This document shows, one piece after another, positions 1 to 10,275 of a stretch of 64,000 nt of DNA (the first letter of the stretch is position 1; each line of letters starts with the position of its first letter). The stretch is from Teratosphaeria epicoccoides (lineage: Eukaryota; Ascomycota; Dothideomycetes; Mycosphaerellales; Teratosphaeriaceae). A program made the position numbers and the translations under genes. The DNA lies in contig JADDMT010000058.1 in the NCBI GenBank assembly GCA_021401465.1, positions 1-64,000 on the forward strand, written 5' to 3'. The notes below the pieces were generated by a model that saw only the letters and a list, made by a program, of their open reading frames with translations, was not told where the DNA came from and searched no databases.

Positions 1-299
1 GGTTGACTGTCGCTAGAGCTTGAACTGACAGTTAAAGAACTACTTGACATAGGCGTATGTCAAGCGCTCGCCGAGTCTCCTGATGCTTCCCTAGAAGTGG
101 TGCTCAAAATGTCATAAGGGTAGGTGCTAATAGCAGGAAGGTGACCAGGTGTTAGACTCGGGAGCTGTGAAGAATATCGACAATAGCAGTTGACCTTGTA
201 ACTGACTCTCCTCTAAGCAAGAGAGGATTAAATTGAGATTGAGCACGAAGCTCCTAACTGCCTGTCCTAAAGCTATCCCTATATACTAGAGAGCGACAG

Positions 300-485
300 A
301 GCAGCTCTGTTAGATCTGTCGACAGACCCGACAGATCCGTGTCTGTAGATCTATGGACTAACCCTACAGATCTAAGGGTCTATCATCACATGACAGATCC
401 CTTCTTCCTTACAAGCCTATGGATCTGTAGACTAACCCTACAGATCCGGGGATCTGTCCTCACGTGACAGATCCTTTCTTCTATG
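300..485. repeat. Tandem repeat of about 66 bp, two diverged copies
   Basis: Two adjacent copies, roughly 351-410 and 416-482, share the blocks ACTAACCCTACAGATC and TGACAGATCC followed by TTCTTC. Each copy also holds inverted pieces of GATCTGT/ACAGATC, so the stretch could fold. The word CTGACAGATTCC recurs near 6334-6345, close to a putative LTR, so I infer this is LTR or subterminal sequence of a retroelement. No coding potential is visible. Confidence 0.5.
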
Positions 486-599
486 ACTGTGCCTATGACT
501 CATAGTACTCCCATGACAGTACTATGACTCATAGCACTTAGGACCTACATGATCCTGTATCCTACAGTACTCCGGACAGTACTCCTGACACTCATGACA

Positions 600-2830
600 G
601 TAGGCGTCCTTCAAGTCGATAGACAAGAAGATGGCAGCGCGACTAAGGCGGTCAAGCGTCTCGCTAATAAGTAGTAGGGGGCAGCGGTTCTTCTAGGTTA
701 CCGCGTTAAGGCCCCTATAGTTAACGTATAGGCGGAGCGTGTTGTCCTTCTTCAGGACGAACATAACTAGCGCTCTAGCCTCGCTGTCGCTTCGTCGGAT
801 CCACGCGTTCCTTTGCGCCTTGTAGAGGTAGTCTCGAAGTGTTTCGAGCTACGATTCCGACATAGGGTACAGAGGTCAATACGGAGGATTGTAACCCTCC
901 TTAAGGTTAATCGCATGTTCCGTGTCTAGGGCCTAGGCATAGGCCATAGCCTCTACGTCGAAAATATCGGCGTATTCCTCTAACTTAGGCAGAAGGGTAA
1001 CGTCCTCCTTGATGTTCTGTATGCGGACCGCATACATGCATTAGACCTTCTTCATGTCCTTATAGAAGCTATGTGCGTCACGCATCTGTACCGCAGGAAC
1101 TTCGCCTATAGAGCCATAGAACTAGTTGTTAGTAGCTCTATTAACAACAACTCCCTGCTTGTAGCGCTAAGGGCGGCCGAGTAGGAGCTCCTTATCAGGA
1201 ATGTCTTTAGCGTAGAAGACTTCGTTAGTCTCGCGCACTTCTCCTAAAGAGTCCGCGAGTTAGAGGCGCACGTTGTACACGCCTCGAGCTACTACGCCTT
1301 CGCCCTAAAAGGACTTCATGGTAGGCAGCAGGGCTCCTAGGATTAGCTTTAAACCGAGCCGTACGATTACCCTCTAGGGTATTACGTTAACCTCCGCAAG
1401 GTCATCTAACATATAGTCTACTAGCTTAAGCGAGCCATTAACTCGGACCGTACTGGATAGGCGCTAGGTAGGCCACAAGTCTACACTATTAGTAACAGAC
1501 AGCTTAGATACCTGTAGTAGCCATTCGGTTGTCTTAGGCTTGTCCTTCTTTCGCCTCCCCTCTAGGGAGGTTTCGGACACCTTGCTTACCTTCTTCCTAT
1601 TACTTCGTTTAGGACAGCGAGCCGCCTAGTAGTCCCTCGCTCTACAGATGTAGCAGCTATTCGGAGGCTTCTCGCTACTGTCTTTTAGCTCGGAGGGCTT
1701 GCTCCTCTAGAATAAACTACCGCATTAGACGTAGCCCCTAGGGCGCTTGTAATAGCGGCCCTTTAGTAGGTCCTCAGGACTTAGACTCTTATTGTCCTTA
1801 CCGCCCGATTTTCTATTTCGCTTCAAGGTGATTTCCATACGTGTCGTAAGGGACACAAGGTCTTGCCGAGTTGTCGGAAGTTCATGAAAAGTCATGATTA
1901 TGTTCTGAAGATTGTCATTAAGTTTGACAAGCAAGTGCCATATGCGTTACGTCTTAGTATAGGGTAGCATCTGTCTCTCGAGCGTGGCGAGATAGGTAGC
2001 GAAGCTAGAGGTTATTTGTCCCTTCCCCTGCTTAGCCCTCTTGTACTCGACAGACATAGTAAGGGCGCGATTCCCCGGATCCTTGACCTAGTCGACACAG
2101 AACTAGCGAAAGTCCGCCTACGTATACGTTCTGTCGTAGACCCGCATAAGGTCATACCGCTTATGCTAATTGTTACGAGGTTCCTTATCCTCTTCGAGCT
2201 ATATCACACTAAAGGCGACTTGTTCGCCCTCCGTGGAATATCCACGTAGGTTAAGCACGAAAACTGCCTTACATGCCTGCAAGAAAGTTCGAGCCTCCTT
2301 CAAGGTGTCTCCCTTAAACGGCTTCAGGTTACGTGCGTTACGACTGCCTCCTAGTTAGCCTACTATGGCCCCGAATTTAGGCACTAGGTTCGCAGGCACA
2401 TGCGGAGAGTCTGCGCCTCCTAGTAAGTTGTCTTCGCGGGTCCCTAGCGTGAAATCTCGCTAGATTTCTTCGTCCGCTAGTTCATTAGTACCACTTATAG
2501 CGACGTCTTCGTCGTCCTCGCCGTTGTCGCTACTAGGAGTAGTACGGCTCTAGCTCTAGTTCGCAAGGCAGTTTGCGACCTAATCGACAATCATGGCTAC
2601 GAGGGCTAGGTCGATAGTTAGGGTTAGCTGTAGTCCCTGTGTAGGGGGTCTATTGCCTTGTCCGCCATGTAATTAGCCTCTAGCGGAACCGTCGCTCGAT
2701 GTAGTGTCGCTCGTAGGGGGTACTTCTACAGGCTAGTTACTTAGGCTAGCTTCGCTATCGCGGGCGCTCGGGATAGCGCTCGCTACGCATTAGTTGCGAG
2801 TTCGTAGTGCTCTAGACATATCGTAGTATT
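600..2830 (-). mobile_element. Ty3/gypsy retrotransposon remnant: gag zinc knuckle, protease region, start of reverse transcriptase
   Basis: Read on the minus strand, the segment runs from a gag-like region (about 2800-1700) through a retroviral-type zinc knuckle near 1620-1665 (CX2CX4HX4C, with the His codon now Tyr) to the first reverse-transcriptase blocks near 600-850. There a conserved run equivalent to VMFVLKKDN-LRLYVNYRGLN, and then S-IDLKDAY, is visible. The frame is broken by many TAG and TAA codons, mostly where Trp or Gln is expected, as C-to-T changes on either strand would produce. The reverse transcriptase stops abruptly at about 600, so the 3' half is missing or displaced. Family assignment rests on the order zinc knuckle, protease, RT. 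It cannot encode protein. Confidence 0.75.
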
Positions 2831-3230
2831 CTCTGCTAGACTGCAAAGCAGGGGGGAGAAAGCAGAACTAATATAGATGTATATGCTATATGATATGAAA
2901 ATATCTCGTAGTGTAACAGAGTAATCCGACCTTTTAGTAGGTACAAGATAGCGCTACTTTCTGCTTATCGCAGAGGTAGCGCTAAGGGTGCTTATAACCC
3001 CTGACGCTCCTTAATTAGGGAAAGCATGTCTGAGCCTAACCCCGCAGGGGTACCGTAGGGTTAGCGACATAGGGGCGTCCTATGTCGACAACTGATCCTA
3101 CTTAGACGACATACAAGCTAACGTATGTACGAAGGACCCCCTTGCCATATGTGGCAGGGTTACTACATGCTAAGGGCGGGCATTAGAACCTATGTAGTTC
3201 TAATGGCCCCCTAGTATCAACCGTATTAAG
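2830..3230. mobile_element. Junction between two opposed retroelement fragments, possible LTR
   Basis: No coding frame is seen. The stretch lies upstream of gag on the minus strand and upstream of the integrase fragment on the plus strand. It has an A-rich part (about 2850-2930) and short inverted pairs, such as GTAGCGCT with AGCGCTAC near 2950-2982 and GACATAGG with CCTATGTC near 3066-3087. By position it could hold the 5' LTR of the minus-strand element, but I could not define LTR ends or a target-site duplication. Confidence 0.3.
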
Positions 3231-4900
3231 AGATGTCGTACCGATTACCTTGACCGGCCTACTACCTACTACCGTAGTAGAGAACGAGTAGCAACTCGCT
3301 AACTCCGTAACCTCTAACTAGGAGCCTATTAGGCCGTTCTAGGACAGCACCCTTAATAACTTATAGGCAGCCATAGTAGAGAAAGACGAGCTGTACTCGA
3401 CAGTGTTAAAAGCAGTAAAGGGCGGCTCCTAGGCGCTACTAGCTAGAGCGAGGCTGAAACTACAAGCAGGGGACTACAAGATCGACAAGAGGGGCTTCCC
3501 GCGATACCGCGACAAACTATGGGTCCTAGGAGCAAACGATAGTTAGCCTAGGTACAAGACCTCGGACTCTAGGGACGAAAGTAACGACATGCTTAGGACA
3601 AAGCTCATTTAGTCTATGCATGACACTACGGTATACAGGCACCTAGGACAGGACGCTACGACAATGATCCTAGGGCGCGATTTCTACTAGCTATTACTGT
3701 CTAAGCATGTCTAGCGGTTCCTAAGGAACTGCGACTACTACGGTCGTAACAAGGTGTAGAGAGAGTACAAGTACAGACTACTAAAGCTATTACTAGTTCC
3801 TGACAGATTCTTCTAGGAGATCTTAATGGACTTCATGACGGACCTGCCTGATTCCGAGGGATGTCGATACCTATAGGTTATTAAGGATCGCCTATGCAAG
3901 TACGTAGTTTTATAGGTAATGCCTAGCATAAAAGCAGAGGAATACGCGGAGAAGTTCATGGATTGCTAGGCCTAGTACCATAGAATGCTAACGGCTATTA
4001 CGAGCGACTAGGGCACTAACTAGACTAGCACCTTCTAGACAACCTTCTGTAAAGGAATAGGCATGTCCTAGTAGTTAAGCTCTACGTACTACCTACAAAC
4101 AGATAGAGGCCCTAAACGCCTAAACTAAGAGGTACAAGCGTACCTCCGGAACTATATTAACTATAAGTAATCCGACTAGAAGCGATGGCTCCCTGTAGCT
4201 TAACTGGCGCTAAACAGGAGGTATCATTCGGGAATTAGCATAAGCCCCTTCTTCGCTACCTATAGCTACAAAGCATAGGGCCCTATACCTTTAACTAAGG
4301 ACCCTGTAGGGCCTAGCCCATTAAAAGCAGCCGAGAGGGCAAGGGTGTTTGTAGGAAAGATTTAGGACATAACAGGAATCTGCTAAGTAACAATAGCGGC
4401 TTCTATGTAAGAATAGGAGGAGTCTACTAATAAACGCTAAAATCCTGCTCTAATTTATAAAGTTAGTAACAAGGTCTAGCTAGATCTGCGGAACTACACT
4501 ACAGAGAGACCCAAGAAAAGCTTAGACGCCAAGCATGCGAAGTACATAGTAGCCGAAGTATTATTACTAGTCTCTATCCGCTTAACTAGGCTCCTAAACA
4601 ATATACACCTAGTATTCTATACTAACCTACTAAGACTAGCGGGCAGAGACCCTATGCCTAGGCAGGAGAACGACGACGAATAGCCGGACCCCCTTTTGTT
4701 TAAGTCGCATGAGGAGTAGTTAGTAGAGGAGGTACTCTGCGCGAGGGACAAGAGAAGGGGAAGAGGACGCGAGGTCCTAGTAAAATAGTCAGGGTACTAC
4801 AAACCTACATAGGAGCCCCTAGAAAACCTAATAGACACTAAAGTAATAGACCGCTTTAAGCAGACTTAGGGAAGCGCAGAGAACAACGACGGCCCTAGAG
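3230..4900 (+). mobile_element. Ty3/gypsy chromovirus-type remnant: RNase H tail, integrase, chromodomain
   Basis: The plus strand carries the end of an RNase H-like region, an integrase zinc-binding part (His at about 3617 and 3639, then an NC-DYYGRNK block in which an expected Cys is Tyr), the integrase core (MDFMTDLP block near 3828 onward, followed by IKDRL and TDRGP-like blocks) and a C-terminal chromodomain-like segment at about 4717-4870. Trp codons have become TAG at 3874, 3967, 3973, 4717, 4786 and 4810, and other stops interrupt the frame. The chromodomain after the integrase places the source element among chromoviral Ty3/gypsy elements, known for chromatin-directed insertion. This copy is dead. 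Confidence 0.8.
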
Positions 4901-5039
4901 AGAGGTAGGGCAAGAAGAAAAAGGAAACGAGATGTAGGACTTAGCAAAGGGAGTCTAGTATTCGTAACAAGGAGTATAGGCGTTTAAGAAGGACAAAAGT
5001 TAGAGGGGGAAAATTAACATTAGGTAACTATATATACAA

Positions 5040-5990
5040 CGAAAGAAAAAACCCCCCCTAGCCGCAGGCCCCCGCGCCGAGGATAGAGGACCCTAGCGAC
5101 AATCATGCGGGATTGTCACTAGGGGCCCTGCTAGCGGGGCCAGCCCCCCTGCTGTCCGAGGGGCCCTCGCCAGACCCCCTAGACCCGCTAACTAGGCTGC
5201 CGTTAGAGTCCCTGGCCTCTTAGTCAGGGCCCCGCGTAGTAGCGCCAGACTGACGCTAACAAGGGCTCTTGCCCTTACTAGTAACATTCTCCTGCTACCT
5301 ACCTAAGGTAAGCGCTAGTAGAACGCCCCTAGACCTTCCGAACTATTAGTACGCAGAAACACATAGAGTATAGGATGAACTCACAGGAGGCCCTACTAGG
5401 CGACAGCGGCACCTACGGTCCCCACGACCTCCTAGGCTACGACGCTACTCGAGGTTAGCGGCGTAATCATGGAGGACACTAATAGAAAATACCCGGATAG
5501 CAGACCCGCTAACTACAAAGGCCCTAAGGCCCTCTAGGCCTTAAGGACCTTCGCTAGGTCGTTATGCGTAGTAGCGCTATTACAATGTTAGCTATACAAA
5601 ACCCCCTAGGGTACAGGTCATACCTGTTAGCGTCCTAGGAACAGGTCTAGGAGGCGTAGGAGACATAGGCGAGGGCGGGGCTAGCTAGGTTAGCGGAGCA
5701 TTTTGCGCGGACACTAAGTAATGCGTATAGGGCTTTACAGTTTAGGCGCTTGCTAGCGTAGCGCTAGCAGGCGCGGGCTTAGGTAGACTAGACAGATTTA
5801 TTAGCTAAAGCTAGGCACAATGACAAGGACTCTAGAACATACCGATTATAGGACGCAATCTACGCCCTAGAGGGCGTAGTCGACGTAGTAGATAGCAGGG
5901 GCTATCTAGTTCTAGTTAGTATCGCCTAGAATCCTAGAGGAAAAGCCAGAAGGTAGGAGAAAGAGAGGGGGGGCTTACGGTTTAAGGTAA
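5040..5990 (+). mobile_element. Degenerate coding remnant, probably retroelement
   Basis: A C-rich start (5050-5240) is followed by a plus-strand frame from about 5371 to 5990 that reads as protein-like but is interrupted by many TAG codons and a few TAA. CpG is still common, while CTA and TAG triplets are very frequent, the same mutational stamp as the neighbouring elements. Its position after the chromodomain and before a putative promoter/LTR suggests non-coding tail or gag sequence of another element. I recognise no domain. Confidence 0.35.
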
Positions 5991-6361
5991 GCATGTAAGA
6001 GAAAGGAAGCAAGAGCGATAGCGAAGGGCGCTTTTTATATAGTAAGGAACGTACTAGCAAGGGCCTAGGAGCGCCCCTACAATGGCTTAGATAGCAATAA
6101 ATAGAAGTAAAGTAAAGAGAGGTAGGAAAGTAAAGTAGACTTAAATAAGCGAACTAGAGTCTAGGAACCCGGCAAGACTAGTTAGAGGCTAGGCTATAGG
6201 CATAGGAGAACAGGGAGTATAAGAAGTGAAGTAAAGTAGACTTAGACAAGTAGAGTAGACTTAGACAAGGGAAGTGAAGTCAGGAAGCTATGTTAGCCTA
6301 GCCGCAATCTAGACTTTATGTGCTAGAAGGAAACTGACAGATTCCTTGCTATGAACAAGAA

Positions 6362-6380
6362 GGGGGGGGGGGGGGGGGGG
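6362..6380 (+). repeat. Homopolymer of 19 G
   Basis: Nineteen consecutive G residues follow AACAAGAA and precede TAAGGTAAAGG. Such a tract could be a polypurine-tract-like remnant next to a retroelement LTR, or simple slippage. The exact length is uncertain in any assembly. Confidence 0.85.
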
Positions 6381-6426
6381 TAAGGTAAAGGGCGAGGCCC
6401 TAAGTCTTGGCACAGGCTAGGGCCTA

Positions 6427-6560
6427 TGCGACGCGACCTGTGCGACGCGACCCCTGACGAGGCCGGCTATAAAAGACTGGCTATAAAAGACTAGACAGCT
6501 AGCAGATAGTCTCTCTCTCCCTATCGTACTTGTTAAATACTACATGAACCCCTGTGTATA
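6427..6560 (+). promoter_or_regulatory. Putative LTR promoter with duplicated TATA block
   Basis: Two direct repeats stand out. TGCGACGCGACC occurs at 6427-6438 and 6441-6452. GGCTATAAAAGACT occurs twice head to tail at 6465-6478 and 6479-6492. The second pair duplicates a TATAAAA box. A CT-rich run and a short AT-rich stretch follow, consistent with a U3/R boundary. This lies just downstream of the G19 tract. I infer a retroelement LTR promoter, but no LTR partner or terminal TG..CA ends were proven. Confidence 0.4.
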
Positions 6561-6599
6561 TGTCGTTTACCTGTGACATTAAGCCCTAACCTAGACACA

Positions 6600-8500
6600 C
6601 ACAAGATAAAAGGTTAGTAGCCTTAGCGCGTCGTAAGGGCTAGCTATCGCTAACAAGGCGGAAGTAGCAAGAGGCCTAAGCTACAGAGTAGGCGGTTAAT
6701 TGTAACTAGTGTAGACAAGTAGTATAGGTAAGAGGACTCATGTATTAACTAAACTATGCTAATAACAGATAAACACTAGCGTAGCTCTAGCGAGAGGCGA
6801 AACGCAAAGACTTACTATAGCAGGCACATAGTAAGTGTAATTATTAACTCTACGTAGTAGTATAGTTCATGATAATAGCTATAGGACACGAAGCTTGACT
6901 ACAAAGGACAAAGACTAAGGTAATAGTAGGAGCTAAGCTTTGCTAGAGGTAGAGGCAAAAAATGCTAGGTAAGTTTGCTAGTAGTATACTAGCGTTATGC
7001 TACTAACATACTACTAGTACTTTAATATTAATAGGAGGTACTAGCGGTAGTTTAGTAGCTACAGGGTATACATTAGCTAACGATTATAATGTAGCATAGC
7101 ATACGCTCTACTCGATTAGTGTAATCTTATAAGTAACTAGTCGAAAGTTGTAGAGAAGGTAGAGGATTCGCTTAGCGACTCTAAGTTAAGGGATAGTTAG
7201 TTGTAGTAGCATACTACATTTATAGACTTAACCTTATTAGAGCAGATTAAGGGCTATAGTAACTATGTCTTTAATGATACGACCTTTAAGAAGCTACAGG
7301 AGAGGCGAAATAGTAGCGCTTTAGGAGAGTTAGTAGTAGTGAAGGTAAGCTAGTAGAATAGAATAGAGGATAAGGGCAAGTAGAAGAGTCATGTATGAGG
7401 GCTAATTCAGGATGTGTAGATAGTGTGTAGTAGCTATGTATTTGTTACTAGCTATACTAATTAAGGTCTTTAGGTGTAAGGCGCAAGTTAGATATAGTAG
7501 CTTGCTTGAATTTAAGAGACATCATAAGAGCTACGTTTAAGCTATATATGTGTTTAGTGTTAGCAAATCTGCTTAATTTGCGTTTTATGTTAGATTTAGT
7601 GTTAATAGTAAAAGAGCATAGTGCAATAATAACAGGATGTATAGTATTAACTAAAATCATGACTTTAACATCTATTACATGCAAATTGTTTTGATTTAAG
7701 TAGCTTGGCTTACATGCCTAAGCTACTTGCCGCTAGTATACTACTAGTAGCAAGTTACTTACTAGTAGCACTCTTGTACTCTAAGCTACTTGCGTCTGTA
7801 ACATAAGTAGCTTAAGAGAGGCCGAGTTTCTTAGGGGTACATACAAGCAGGCTAAGTCAGACAAGTAGGTAAGTAAGCTAAGTAACACAAGTTACTTAGT
7901 CTACTTAGGGCCTTAATTTTTGAGACATATAGGCTAGTCGTCTAGTATTAAAAGGTCCCTAATTATAAATTGCAGATAATCTCTGTAGTAGTACAAGCTC
8001 CCTAAGTAAGCTCCCTAATAGTGTTAGAGGTATAGCGACACTGTTTTTAATATTCTCTAATAGCTTATAACATGTGAAATACATTATTACTACAGCTTTT
8101 TTTCTTTAAACAGTTAAGCTCCCTATAGGAGTAGCCGTAAATTTTGAAGTTCTATAGGTAGCTAAACTTTACATGGCTGTTTTCCTATCTTAGGGAGGTC
8201 TAGCTAAGGTACGAGGTTTCTTGTCCTTCTCTTATTATAGTATACTAGAGGGATAGCTTCTATAGTACATAGAAGCTCTATACTAGGCAGTAAAATTACA
8301 TGTGTAGAATAGTCTTATTAGAAGTAGCATGTATAACTTGATTCTACTAGATTCTACAGGATTTAAGACATAGAAGGCATATGTTAGCTAGCTATGTAAT
8401 TAGTTAATTCTGTTAGAATTAACAGGAATTAACATAGGAGTAAGCTATAAGAACTATGTAAAGGCCTAAAACAGCTAGACTTGAAGCGATCGCCTTATTA
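6600..8500. mobile_element. Degenerate AT-richer repeat DNA with short inverted repeats
   Basis: No open gene is present. Sequence from 6600 to about 7450 still looks like decayed coding DNA with TAG stops, but no domain is recognisable. From 7690 the word AAGTAGCTT and its inverse AAGCTACTT recur, for example at 7698-7706 and 7720-7728. A GTTAATTCT-GTT-AGAATTAAC hairpin lies near 8400-8425. These may be terminal-repeat debris of DNA transposons, but no complete element could be delimited. Confidence 0.35.
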
Positions 8501-8622
8501 AACACAAGAACAGACAAATTTGTGTCTAACTTAGCATAGCACTTGCTGTTAAGGACTCCTCTACCTCCGTAGTAATACCTCTATGTCATAGTATATAAAA
8601 GCTTGGAAACTAGCGAGACAGT

Positions 8623-8741
8623 ACGTACGGCCATAGGTCAGAGAAATCAGAGGATCCCGTCCGCTCTCCTGTACTTAAGCTCTGAACCGATGGATTAGTA
8701 CTGCGGTCGGTGACGACGTGGGAATCCCCATTGCTGTACGT
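8623..8741 (+). rRNA. 5S ribosomal RNA gene
   Basis: The 119-nt segment starts ACGTACGGCCATAGG and ends GCTGTACGT. The first nine bases pair with the last nine (one G-U) to form helix I. GGTCAGAG pairs with CTCTGAACC around a bulged A to form helix II. The block CCCGTCCGCTCTCC followed by GTACTTAAGC matches the conserved loop and internal control region of fungal 5S rRNA. A TTTT run begins at 8741 and would end RNA polymerase III transcription. TATATAAAA at 8592-8600 lies about 25-30 bp upstream, as in dispersed 5S genes of filamentous ascomycetes. Length and pairing suggest a functional copy. It is single and abuts the retroelement block. Confidence 0.9.
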
Positions 8742-9380
8742 TTTGCCATTTTTGCGGGCGTTCTTGCAGCCACCTCCTCTCCTCGCACGTTAGGTGTATG
8801 GTATGCATCGTCTCAGCTGGCGCTGGTCGAATAATGCACCAAATCCATGCTCGACCGCGTGCGGGATCGCCATGATGGAACAAAGGTCCGGGGGCAGCAG
8901 GCGACAGAGCAGCAAGGTAATCACGCGTGATGGAATATCAGGAAATTGATGGAATTTCTTTTGAGTGCATGTTGGGCTGGCACGATGATGAGCTCTGTTA
9001 TCTTTTCCTGCTACCATAGAGTAAGGACCAATGGAAGAGGCGTTTGTCCGTTAATGCACTGAGTGATCATCTAGTCGAGTTCTCAGCAGGACGAGACTCG
9101 GGATGATCAAGATGACTTGCCTTTCTAAAGGCGCTGCGAAGCGTCCACGGTAGTAATCGTACCGCAGAGCTAGTAGTGCACAACAAGAACCCTCCCTCCC
9201 TTTGCCCACGTTGTCGTCACTCAACCAAAGTGACCGCCATGACAATCCTCTCTTGAATGTGCCATTGCATTGTGCACTGCGCCAGCTCATGATGTGTGAA
9301 AGCGATAAGCTTCAAGTCACCGACAGACTCAGCTTCCTGTTCCTTCCTCATTCGGCCGTCACACATCAGCCACAGACAGG
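8742..9380. other. Intergenic; no gene seen
   Basis: Unique-looking sequence with only short overlapping frames. It separates the 5S gene from the small gene beginning at 9381 and probably contains that gene's promoter. Confidence 0.6.
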
Positions 9381-9947
9381 ATGCCACCCAAAACACTTAT
9401 GCGGCCGCCCGACAAGGGTGCTCGCACAGACCCTCAGCTACGCCGTGTCAACTGATGAGGCGCTCAGCTCGGTCCAGACACCCTCGATCAAGACTACGAC
9501 CACATCCGCAAAACAGTCTTGGCTGCATTCCAGGGCCTCCCACACCTCCTAGCTATCGCTGAAGAAGCATTCAATCACCTTCGGAACCTCAGGTGTCGCC
9601 TATGTCACGATCACTTGCGCATGAAGGAACTTCGAAGCCCCAGGGACGGCCACTCAAGCAACAAAGCACCCCACAAACACCTATACTTCGGCAACCGAGA
9701 AGTGATCCGATGGATCGGCACAGGCGCCACACATATCCGCCACCTCGGGATGACCACCTCATTGCAGACCGTCACAGGCAACATTGACCCGCGGATTGAC
9801 ACAGGTCTCGGTCTGGGCAACGAATGGACGTTTATCTTTGATCGGATTAGCGATGCTTTCGCTGAGTTGAGGTCGGTGGTAGTAAAAGTGACGACGTACT
9901 CCATCGGCAGCAAGTTGGCTGATTTCAGGGACCTCAACTCCGTGTAG
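9381..9947 (+). CDS. Hypothetical protein, 168 aa, two exons
   Basis: I read ATG at 9381, a 37-nt first exon (9381-9417), a 60-nt intron (9418-9477, GTGCTC...GTCCAG with an AACTGATG branch-like site) and exon 9478-9947. Splicing removes the adjacent TGA TGA stops. The product has no signal peptide or membrane span. A central CRLCH...H patch is followed by a conserved-looking run YFGNREVIRWIGTGATHIRHLG and a WTFIFDRISDAFAELRSV segment, which resemble unnamed fungal proteins, some with F-box-like ends. I cannot name a function. The second exon is well supported by its long open frame; the first exon and the donor are weaker. An alternative is a pseudogene with two stops. Confidence 0.5.
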
Positions 9948-10275
9948 ACGTGGCCCATGTATCAGCGTCCAGATGGGATAGCGACGCGGTTCCATTTGAG
10001 GCTGTGCAGGCTTGTGGATGCTCTGCATGAGCACAGAACTGCATTGGTGAGCCAGAAGAGCCTGCTACTGTGTCAAGAAGTATTTCGGGGAGTCGATACC
10101 TGAAGGGATGGACCTGCCAGGGCGCCGGTGGCGTCTTACGGGCGTGGCCATCTTGAAGCACTTGGTGGCGACCCACTGCTCTGGCAGATGATGGACTTCT
10201 AGTGTCCGAGACTTGAGCTCTGAATATTTACTTTCCACTCGAACGGCGCTGCGGCTTATGGATAAGATGTACATG
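9948..10275. other. Convergent intergenic region; nothing distinct
   Basis: 328 bp between the tail of the small plus-strand gene and the tail of the transcription factor gene on the minus strand. It should hold both 3' ends. No hairpin or repeat stands out. Confidence 0.5.

Noticed and set aside
1725..2358. Short open frames of 62-77 aa within the left repeat block
   Set aside because: They fall inside the decayed gag region of the retroelement and are leftovers between TAG stops.
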